A DNA stretch of 64,000 bases, from NCBI GenBank assembly GCA_020635955.1, contig JACJYW010000004.1, forward strand, positions 62,001 through 126,000. The letters run 5' to 3'. This DNA is from Crocinitomicaceae bacterium. GTDB taxonomy: Bacteria; Bacteroidota; Bacteroidia; Flavobacteriales_D; Crocinitomicaceae. The notes below the pieces were generated by a model. That model was not told the DNA's origin. It ran no database searches and saw only the letters and a list, made by a program, of their open reading frames with translations. The translations under genes were made by a program, and so were the position numbers. This document shows positions 16,095 to 23,706 of this stretch, in pieces. How positions within the stretch are numbered: the first letter of the stretch is position 1; the number at the start of each line of letters is the position of its first letter.

Positions 16095-17572
16095 AATCTC
16101 AGTCTGGCAAACCCAAAGGCCATTGAAATGGTAGGCTTATTTTGTGCAAAAAATGTAACCGCGTCTCTAGAAGCTATACCCACCTCATAAGCTCCACCTT
16201 TAAGCACAAAATTAATTCCAAGAGGAACCTGGATATCGTATCCTCCTCCACCGGTTACACCGGCCATAAAGAAGATCCTACTATCACCAGCCGGCACAAT
16301 AATATCTCCTCCTAATCCCCATGCAAATCCATTAATAGAACCAGGAAGTTCTCTGTTAAAAGGCGCGGCAATATCGGCTCCAACATGCGCAATAGTTCCT
16401 AATTCAATACTGGCTCCTGCTCGCATTGTTCCAGGTAATTTAATGATCGTATCTTTCACATCCTGCAATCTGAATAGACCAGTAGACTCAAGCATTTCAG
16501 GCACTGAATTGGAAATATTCATATCCTCAAGCCCTAAAGCGGCATAATCAACCACCAACGTATCTGTTCCTCTAAACACGTTACCGGTGTATTTCATTTG
16601 TCCAATATTCGTAACTGAAGCTGCTAAATGAAATTTGTTGAACATTCTGATATTCACACCAAAATCCAAACCGTATCCGTATCCAACTGGTGATCTCCAG
16701 AAATTTTGAACTTGCTTTGGCAAAGAATTCAATCCTGAAGCATAATCAATATCAAAACCTGGACTAAATGCAGATACCATTGAATAATTACCGTTTCCAT
16801 CTCCTGATAAATTCATCATAGCAATACCCTGAATGAATTTTGCTCCTACACCAGCATATACCGCGAAAGTGGTGTCTTTACCAAACAATTTTCTTCCATA
16901 TCCAAGGTGATATTCACGATTAACACTTAATCTTAAATAAGAATCTCCAACAAACTGTGAGATTGGAATGGGTACTGCAAAACTTCCGTTCAATACATTC
17001 TGAGCTGAATCAGGACTCATGTTCGCATAGTTGGCGATCATAGTTGTGTCTACTCCATCAAAGTATGAAAGTGAGTCAAATTGCTGTGAGAATTTCCCTT
17101 GAAAAAGAATATCTGAAAATTCACTGCTAAAGCTAGAAGACCATGCAGCTCTTGATCTCACACCAATAGCTATACCACCGAATTTTTCATTTTGGTAAGA
17201 AAAGCCGAACATGTTATAGTCCCAGTTAAAGGCAAAATCTGAAGCGAATCCTTGAGCAGCCGTTACTTTATCTTCATATGACAATGAGTCTAATGAACCA
17301 CTTTTGATCACTCCCCAAATATTATCTCTTAGATCCTGCTTTGCCAATGATTCAGAGTAAATAGACATTCCAAACTCTGAAGTTCCCATTGTGAATTGCT
17401 TTTGATCATAAGCTTTCCATCCCAAATTGGCCGGATTGATCCCTAAACAATGATAATCTGTCACAAAAGTTGAAGACACCCCTTTTCCGGTTGCTGGCCA
17501 GGCAATGAATTCTTTTTGTGAAAACCCTGTAAATAAAGAGACTGTAAATAGAACTGTAAATAATCTTTTCAT
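16091..17572 (-). CDS. DUF5723-like outer-membrane protein
   Basis: This 493-residue protein has a signal peptide (M-K-R-L-F-T-V-L-F, cleavage near residue 18, G-F-S-Q). A long run of amphipathic strands typical of large beta-barrels of the PorV/FadL-like group follows. Features matching DUF5723 include the early H-C-L-G-I-N-P-A-N-L-G-W segment and the end S-M-A-F-G-F-A-R-L-R-F with a terminal aromatic residue. The gene lies directly after the fabI terminator. It might be a porin, a lipid transporter or a T9SS-related shuttle; none is shown. Confidence 0.75.
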   Translation of the reverse strand: MKRLFTVLFTVSLFTGFSQKEFIAWPATGKGVSSTFVTDYHCLGINPANLGWKAYDQKQFTMGTSEFGMSIYSESLAKQDLRDNIWGVIKSGSLDSLSYEDKVTAAQGFASDFAFNWDYNMFGFSYQNEKFGGIAIGVRSRAAWSSSFSSEFSDILFQGKFSQQFDSLSYFDGVDTTMIANYANMSPDSAQNVLNGSFAVPIPISQFVGDSYLRLSVNREYHLGYGRKLFGKDTTFAVYAGVGAKFIQGIAMMNLSGDGNGNYSMVSAFSPGFDIDYASGLNSLPKQVQNFWRSPVGYGYGLDFGVNIRMFNKFHLAASVTNIGQMKYTGNVFRGTDTLVVDYAALGLEDMNISNSVPEMLESTGLFRLQDVKDTIIKLPGTMRAGASIELGTIAHVGADIAAPFNRELPGSINGFAWGLGGDIIVPAGDSRIFFMAGVTGGGGYDIQVPLGINFVLKGGAYEVGIASRDAVTFFAQNKPTISMAFGFARLRF

Positions 17573-17580
17573 AGAGATAA

Positions 17581-17614
17581 AATAAAAAACCCTGACTCAT
17601 GTGAATCAGGGTTT
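17581..17614 (-). terminator. Rho-independent terminator after fabI
   Basis: On the minus strand a 9-bp perfect stem (AAACCCTGA, 17614-17606 / TCAGGGTTT, 17595-17587) with a 10-nt loop is followed by a T-rich run (TTTATTTT). It lies 20 bases after the fabI stop and ends only 9 bases before the next gene's ATG at 17572. Confidence 0.9.
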
Positions 17615-17633
17615 CAATTTAGATATTCTCGCT

Positions 17634-18446
17634 TTATTCAGCAAATTTTTCAATTACTTCTTGAGTAACTCCTGTATTCGAAAATCCACCATCATGGAAC
17701 AAGTTCTGCATGGTCACCATTCTTGTCATATCAGAAAACAGTGATATACAATAATTTGCACAATCCAAAGCAGTTGCATTTCCTAGCGGAGACATTTTCT
17801 CAGAGAAGTTAATGAACTCATTAAATCCTTTAACTCCACTACCTGCAGTTGTCATTGTCGGAGATTGTGAAATGGTATTAACACGAACCTTGGCTTTCAT
17901 TCCGTAGTGGTAACCAAAGCTTCTCGCAATTGATTCAAGGTATGATTTGTTATCCGCCATATCATTGTAATCTGGGAATACACGTTGAGCTGCAATATAA
18001 GAAAGGGCCAAAACAGATCCCCACTCATTGATTGCATCCATTTTATATGCCGTTTGAAGAACTTTATGGAATGAAAGTGCAGAAACATCTAACCCTTTCA
18101 TAGTGAAATCATAATTCTCATTGGTATAATGATTTCCTTTTCTCACATTCACTGACATACCAATTGAATGCAATACAAAATCAACTTTACCACCAAGAAT
18201 CTCCATAGATTTTTCGAATAAATTCTGTAGGTCATCCATGCTTGTGGCATCCGCTGGAATTACTTGTGACCCGGTTTTTTCAGCCAGGTTATTGAGTTCT
18301 CCCATTCTCATTGCAATTGGTGCATTGGTCAACACAAATGTTGCACCTTCTTCATGAGCTCTTTCCGCAACTTTCCAAGCAATTGATTGCTCATTTAAAG
18401 CACCGAATATGATTCCTTTTTTTCCTTTTAAAAGTCCGTTTGACAT
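17634..18446 (-). CDS. fabI: Enoyl-[acyl-carrier-protein] reductase [NADH] FabI
   Basis: FabI carries out the last reduction of each fatty-acid elongation cycle (trans-2-enoyl-ACP to acyl-ACP, NADH). The 270-residue protein has the divergent SDR nucleotide loop G-A-L-N-E-Q-S-I-A-W (15-24) and the FabI-specific S-Y-I-A-A-Q-R-x-x-P-D-Y region. Catalytic Tyr160 and Lys167 are spaced Y-x6-K, with the second conserved Tyr at 150. The substrate-loop M-T-T-A is also present. Length and architecture are normal. Its own terminator suggests a separate transcript. Confidence 0.96.
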   Translation of the reverse strand: MSNGLLKGKKGIIFGALNEQSIAWKVAERAHEEGATFVLTNAPIAMRMGELNNLAEKTGSQVIPADATSMDDLQNLFEKSMEILGGKVDFVLHSIGMSVNVRKGNHYTNENYDFTMKGLDVSALSFHKVLQTAYKMDAINEWGSVLALSYIAAQRVFPDYNDMADNKSYLESIARSFGYHYGMKAKVRVNTISQSPTMTTAGSGVKGFNEFINFSEKMSPLGNATALDCANYCISLFSDMTRMVTMQNLFHDGGFSNTGVTQEVIEKFAE

Positions 18447-18500
18447 AAGTTCAACTATTGAATTTGAGTGGCGAAGTTAAAGATTTTCTTTTGCTATAGA

Positions 18501-19319
18501 TTAAAATATACCCAGTACATTCAGTAAACCGGCTATAGCACAAGCTGCTCCAAGTCCCCAAAGTACATAAGCCCCAATTTTTAGTCTTTTAATAGAAGAT
18601 CCCAAACCTGAAACCAATTCATCTTCAGATTTTGTTGAAACGATAAAAGGTTGACCTCCATCTTTTGGTTTAGACATTCTTAAAACACCATCTCTATCGT
18701 TGGCATCACCCAATACATAAAGGTCAGTATTCATTCTGATACCAATCTCTCTATAGTTATATCCGATAGTTTTATGGCCATTATTACCACCTAAATTGAT
18801 GTTTAGTCCACCCAATTTCACGTTCAAACCACTATTTTGATTATCTCCTCTTTCAAATTTTTCCATCAATTCTTCCGTGTGTAATTTAGCTTTAGCAGGA
18901 TCAATTTGAATGAATCCTGTAGAATCTTTTACACCCCAACCTTCGGCCCAACGCTCATTATCAGAAACTACATCAGTATGTTTTACCCATTGCTTTGTGA
19001 TATTGCCTTGAGAATCCTTTTTATTCTCCAATTTCTCATATTGATGCTCTACAATTGATTTATAATAAACAACTGGTTCATTAGAAAGCTCAGAAGTCAA
19101 AGGACGATCAGCATGTGCCACACCTTTTATTTCACAAAAATGTGTGAAGCTTCCTGAACCCATTGAGCCGGAAATACTTTGATACACTTCATTTACTTCA
19201 GCTACAGAAGAAGTATCTGTCAATTCCAGGGAAGCAGATGTCCCTTCTCTTTTTCCTTTAATGATCCAAACAATTACACCAATTACAGCTAGTGCTGCTC
19301 CTCCTATTAATAATCCCAT
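18501..19319 (-). CDS. GIDE-domain (MUL1-like) membrane protein without RING finger
   Basis: This 272-residue protein has two membrane segments (about 2-20 and 247-270) flanking a GIDE-type domain. The GIDE pattern is visible: G-x-A-x-A-D-R-P-L-T-S, P-V-V-Y-Y-K-S-I-V-E, then F-I-Q-I-D-P and a region around Y-R-E-I-G-I. In mitochondrial MUL1 this domain faces the intermembrane space and is followed by a RING finger. Here no Cys/His-rich RING is present, so ubiquitin-ligase activity is not expected. The likely location is periplasmic with both ends in the inner membrane (inference). Function unknown. Confidence 0.78.
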   Translation of the reverse strand: MGLLIGGAALAVIGVIVWIIKGKREGTSASLELTDTSSVAEVNEVYQSISGSMGSGSFTHFCEIKGVAHADRPLTSELSNEPVVYYKSIVEHQYEKLENKKDSQGNITKQWVKHTDVVSDNERWAEGWGVKDSTGFIQIDPAKAKLHTEELMEKFERGDNQNSGLNVKLGGLNINLGGNNGHKTIGYNYREIGIRMNTDLYVLGDANDRDGVLRMSKPKDGGQPFIVSTKSEDELVSGLGSSIKRLKIGAYVLWGLGAACAIAGLLNVLGIF

Positions 19320-19431
19320 AATATTTCAGTTTAAGTTTTTTGTTTTTGAATATAGAAATATTTTCGTTTTGCATTTAGAACGAATCCATTTTTGATTGGA
19401 TATTAGCCCTCCAAATGTTCTCAGGTATATT

Positions 19432-19439
19432 TATCTTTG
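19432..19439 (+). promoter_or_regulatory. -7 promoter element of the DUF2452 gene
   Basis: TATCTTTG matches TAnnTTTG, 7 bases before the ATG at 19447. No clear -33 TTG is spaced correctly. The transcript would be almost leaderless. Confidence 0.5.
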
Positions 19440-19446
19440 TTATAAG

Positions 19447-19926
19447 ATGGATAAGGAGAAAAAGCAAAAAGGATTTGTTAATCCAATCGATCCAGATAAG
19501 ATCACAGAGAACCCACATTCTTTAGAATATGGACATCATGTTGGTAGTGCTGTGATCAAAGCGGAGGATGTTGGCAAACAAAAAGGGCGCGCCATTGCTG
19601 CCATGGAGCATCAAACAGATCAGCAATTGAATCAGATCTATGAGCAAATGCAATTATTAGCAGAGCAGGCGAAAAAGATCAATAAACGCAAAGAAATTTC
19701 CGAGCAGATCTATCAGGCTAAATTTCGTTTTGAACCTATCATCAATCATATCTATTATCTATATGAAGATGAGGATACATCTCATGTGCTAAGTATTATC
19801 TCTCCGCAACAATGGGGCAGATCAAGAACAAACAAATACAATTGGATTGCTACTGTCAAATTATTAGCAGATCACACCTGGGAAATTATTGATACTTCAG
19901 ATCAAACTGAAGAACAAAATATCTAA
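19447..19926 (+). CDS. DUF2452 family protein
   Basis: This cytoplasmic protein of about 159 residues is rich in charged residues. The family start K-G-F-V-N-P-I-D-P-D-K-I-T-E-N-P-H-S-L and the later S-P-Q-Q-W-G identify DUF2452; the middle third is a coiled-coil-like helix (E-Q-M-Q-L-L-A-E-Q-A-K-K-I). I chose the ATG at 19447 over the in-frame upstream codon at 19396, because a -7 promoter element ends at 19439. Function unknown. Confidence 0.8.
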   Translation: MDKEKKQKGFVNPIDPDKITENPHSLEYGHHVGSAVIKAEDVGKQKGRAIAAMEHQTDQQLNQIYEQMQLLAEQAKKINKRKEISEQIYQAKFRFEPIINHIYYLYEDEDTSHVLSIISPQQWGRSRTNKYNWIATVKLLADHTWEIIDTSDQTEEQNI

Positions 19927-19938
19927 CATTTTGGACAA

Positions 19939-22900
19939 CTACGGCTTTTGAAGTAGTATCTCCAGATCCTTTAAATGGTTTCCTTTTTTGTCTGTTAAAT
20001 GAAGGAAATATATTCCACCAGAAAGATCTTCCAAATCAATTTGGATCATGTTTGAACCTTTGGCAAAACTGAGCTGTTGCTTCACTAATTTTCCATCCAC
20101 ACCTGATACTGAAACTAAATAGTCCTCCTGCAGAGGTTGTTGCGTGGTCACATAAATTGTTCCGTTAGTTGGATTTGGAAACACTAGGAAACTGATCTGG
20201 TTCTCACCAATCCGAAGGATCTCTACATAAACTTCTGAAGATGAATTTTTACATCCATGTCCATCTGTTATCACTACGTGATAGTATCCCGGTTGAGTAA
20301 CACAGATGTTGTTCGTGTCTTGAACCGACAAAGCATCATTATCCCAATACCATTCATAAGAATATCCGGCAATAGTGGATAAAGTCCCGGCATTGACTGA
20401 AATAACTGGTACCAAAGGAATATCATAAACATTTAGAATGTCAATTTGCTCCAGGGTATCTGACCCATTAAAATTTGAACTGATCAACTTTACATTATAC
20501 GTACCTGATGTATTGTATGTAACGGTTTCATTCATAGATACAGAGGCAGAAGGAGTTCCTCCTTCAAAATTCCATTCACGACTATTCGGAAAGTTTATAG
20601 ATTGATCTTGATATTGAATGCTATCACCTACGCAAATTTCTGTTGCGGTTGCATCATACAAGGCAACTGGTGGATAAGGATTACTACCAGCAACATTAAT
20701 ATTGTCAATGTACAAGGTATTCCCTTGTCCTGAAATATTCAAAATTTTAATGGCCACTCTTGGTGAGCCTGAATAGGAGTTCAAATTGATATTCATAGAT
20801 TGCCAATCGGCAGCTGCAGGAACAAATAAGTTTGCATCATATTGAGTACCTACAAAGAGCTCATTACTGGTTTTTTCAAATACCTGTGTCCATGTAATGC
20901 CACAATCTATACTAACTAAAACTTGCAAGGTGTCAATATGAGAGGCATCTTTAGCTTTTGTGGAAACATCAAATGACAAAGTTGCCCAGGTCAATGACGT
21001 CATATCATAAGGCAACAACTCAAACCAGTCACTATCGTTAGAAAACCCATTGTTATAGTTATCCATCACGAAGCAATGATCACTTATACTATAGGCTCCT
21101 GTGGTAGTACTTACCTCCCACCCTTGATTAGAAGAAGGATTAAATAAGCTTAGATCAACTGGTGGTAATGAAGATGCTTCAAAAGTTTCAAGTGTGTTAA
21201 CAGCAATTGCTTGCGGTAATTGTGAATTAATCACGTTTAAAACATAGTCAACCGTATCAGTACCATAATCATTAGTAGTGATCAATTGTGCATTGTAAGC
21301 GCCAGTGGTTGCATAATAAACGGTAGGTGACGGCATGCTTGACGTGGACGGATTCCCTCCTGGAAAACTCCATTCCCACTGCGTTGGTGAATTTTCACTT
21401 ACATCCACCACCACAACGGTTCCATTCTCCAATCCGCATTCTTTTTGATGATAGAAGCGTGCAGCTGCTGTAGGAGCAACAGTTTCAAGTATCAATTCAT
21501 TGTACCAAATTGCTCTTCCGTAAGTTGAGGCATAAAGTGTTGAATTTTCGTAATCCATGACCATTTGCTGAATGGCCACCTTAGGTAAATTAGTTCCATA
21601 CAATTCCCACACAGGGCTCACGTCATCTCGTGTAAATACCCCTTCAGCAGTTGAAACATAAATTCTATTGTTCGTGCCCTTTTGAATTAGCAAATCTTCA
21701 ACCGGCATATTAGGCAACCCACTAGAAATATTGGTCCAGGTATTTCCAAAATCAGTGGACTCATAAACTTTTGTGAATTCATTTGAACCAGACATGGCCA
21801 CCCAAACATGAGACGAATCAACTGGGCTCACTTTGATCTTTGCGATATAAGCTGAATCCACATCAACTCCAGTTGTAATATTAGACCATGAATTTCCACC
21901 GTCATCAGTTCTAAAGATTTCTCCTACTGATTCTGCATAAATGTAATTGGCATTGGTTTGGCATACATCAAAGGTGCTGATCTTGTTCCAGAGGGTTGTA
22001 TATGGTATTGGCGCCAGGGCGGTCCAATGATTACATTTATCAGTACTTTTATAAATGGTAGACTTACCAACGTAGAAATTGTTTGGATCAGTTCGATCCT
22101 GTTGCATCATGCAATCAAAATATCCTGACTCATTTACACCACTGCCTCCTGTACTTACTTTTGGAGAATAATTGACTCCATCTGAAGTGGAATAGAAATA
22201 ACCATTTTGGTAGGAAATCACTCTAAAAAGATTATCCGAATAATCGATAATATTGGTCATTCCGTCACCTCCAAAGATCTTTTCCCATTCTCCGTTTTCA
22301 AAATCAGCTGTTCCATTATCTTGCCATCCTGTTAAAATAGTTCCAGGAACCTGCTCTGAATGGGATATTTTATAGATCAAACCTGATTGTAATTTGTCAA
22401 ATGTATCCCAGGTTGATCCATTGTCATTCGTTCTGAATAATCCGCCATCATTACCAACGTATAAATAGCCATTGAAAAATTTCAACTCCTGAACGTCAGC
22501 ATGAGTTGATATAATATCCATGTCTGTATACCAGGTAACACCTCCATCTGCAGAAGTCCATAAGTTAATCCCTCCAGCAAATAAGCGATCTTTATCTGTA
22601 GGATCACAGGCCATTCCCAAACAATATGCGCCTTGACCTGGTCCAGTTCCAGTTAAAGTAGACCCAAGGATATTAGGCGTATTTGCCTGCAACGTAAAGC
22701 TTACACCGGAATCTACCGATCTATATGCACCACCAAAATTCGCGCTAAAAGTTCTTACAACATAAACATAGTTAGGGTCATCCGCCGTCACAGCTATGGT
22801 ATAACTGTTATAATCAGGGACAGGCAATCCAGTTGATGATGTCCAGTTTGAACCTCCATCATTTGTATAATTAATATTGTTACCCGCGGCATATATGGTT

Positions 22901-23706
22901 TGAGGATCTCCAGGTTTAAAAACCATTTCTCTTGGACTATTCGTTGAAACCTGATTCCAGTTTATGCCACCATCAATACTTTTATAGATCCCGCTAGTTG
23001 CACTGATATAAATGATATTTTCATCTGTGGGATGAACTAAGATCACTTTAATGGAAGTAGAAGGATAGGTTTGAAAGTTAAAATTGGTCAGACTCCAGGT
23101 ATCACCTCCATCCGTTGATTTGAATAATCCTAAATTATTTGATCCCAAATTATAATCATAACTTGTTCCACAATACATGACTTGTGGGTTGGATATTGAG
23201 TATGAAACAGTACTGATACCAGCTAAAGGAAAATAATCAGTGAGATTCTCCCAATTGAGGCCTGCGTCAAAAGTGCGCCATAGACCTCCAGAATTATGGG
23301 CAATGTAAATGGTATCATTGCTCAAAGGATGAACAGCTATACCATCTACTCTTCCAACATTTCCATTTATAGGAGCTTCAGTGGGACCTAAACTAATCCA
23401 TGGTCCTCCAATTCTATTCTGGTGATATCCTTGAAGCAAACGTTCGTAAGCCCTGTCATTCAATTCACTAAAATACTTTTCTAAAGTGGCATTAGGATAG
23501 GCAATCTTTTCAGCCCTACTATACCATCTCATAAATTGTTTGTACCCTTTAACCTCAGTCAACTCCTGTCCATTGGCATGTTCAATAAATGCATTATAAA
23601 TTGTATCTAACGGCACTTTTGGATCTGCCATTAATTCAAAATAACGTTGACCGAATACGGATGTATTCAATACAATTAGAAATAGAAGTGTGATTAATTT
23701 CTTCAT
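19939..23706 (-). CDS. Giant T9SS-secreted sortilin-like propeller protein with PKD domains
   Basis: This 1255-residue protein has a signal peptide (cleavage near residue 20, V-F-G-Q). A 10-bladed-type BNR/VPS10-like propeller follows over about 90-740, with repeated S-T-D-G-G-x-T-W or D-D-G-G-x-S-W Asp-box motifs. A PKD domain lies at about 745-845 (W-E-W-S-F-P-G-G-N-P), then a jelly-roll module (about 850-1000) and a second PKD domain (about 1015-1100, W-N-F-E-G-G-T-P). A type A sorting domain ends it (V-F-P-N-P-T-N-G). It is exported by T9SS; similar proteins resemble secreted glycan- or protein-binding factors. No protease motif is seen. It starts 4 bases inside the end of the preceding gene. 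Confidence 0.85.
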   Translation of the reverse strand: MKKLITLLFLIVLNTSVFGQRYFELMADPKVPLDTIYNAFIEHANGQELTEVKGYKQFMRWYSRAEKIAYPNATLEKYFSELNDRAYERLLQGYHQNRIGGPWISLGPTEAPINGNVGRVDGIAVHPLSNDTIYIAHNSGGLWRTFDAGLNWENLTDYFPLAGISTVSYSISNPQVMYCGTSYDYNLGSNNLGLFKSTDGGDTWSLTNFNFQTYPSTSIKVILVHPTDENIIYISATSGIYKSIDGGINWNQVSTNSPREMVFKPGDPQTIYAAGNNINYTNDGGSNWTSSTGLPVPDYNSYTIAVTADDPNYVYVVRTFSANFGGAYRSVDSGVSFTLQANTPNILGSTLTGTGPGQGAYCLGMACDPTDKDRLFAGGINLWTSADGGVTWYTDMDIISTHADVQELKFFNGYLYVGNDGGLFRTNDNGSTWDTFDKLQSGLIYKISHSEQVPGTILTGWQDNGTADFENGEWEKIFGGDGMTNIIDYSDNLFRVISYQNGYFYSTSDGVNYSPKVSTGGSGVNESGYFDCMMQQDRTDPNNFYVGKSTIYKSTDKCNHWTALAPIPYTTLWNKISTFDVCQTNANYIYAESVGEIFRTDDGGNSWSNITTGVDVDSAYIAKIKVSPVDSSHVWVAMSGSNEFTKVYESTDFGNTWTNISSGLPNMPVEDLLIQKGTNNRIYVSTAEGVFTRDDVSPVWELYGTNLPKVAIQQMVMDYENSTLYASTYGRAIWYNELILETVAPTAAARFYHQKECGLENGTVVVVDVSENSPTQWEWSFPGGNPSTSSMPSPTVYYATTGAYNAQLITTNDYGTDTVDYVLNVINSQLPQAIAVNTLETFEASSLPPVDLSLFNPSSNQGWEVSTTTGAYSISDHCFVMDNYNNGFSNDSDWFELLPYDMTSLTWATLSFDVSTKAKDASHIDTLQVLVSIDCGITWTQVFEKTSNELFVGTQYDANLFVPAAADWQSMNINLNSYSGSPRVAIKILNISGQGNTLYIDNINVAGSNPYPPVALYDATATEICVGDSIQYQDQSINFPNSREWNFEGGTPSASVSMNETVTYNTSGTYNVKLISSNFNGSDTLEQIDILNVYDIPLVPVISVNAGTLSTIAGYSYEWYWDNDALSVQDTNNICVTQPGYYHVVITDGHGCKNSSSEVYVEILRIGENQISFLVFPNPTNGTIYVTTQQPLQEDYLVSVSGVDGKLVKQQLSFAKGSNMIQIDLEDLSGGIYFLHLTDKKGNHLKDLEILLQKP

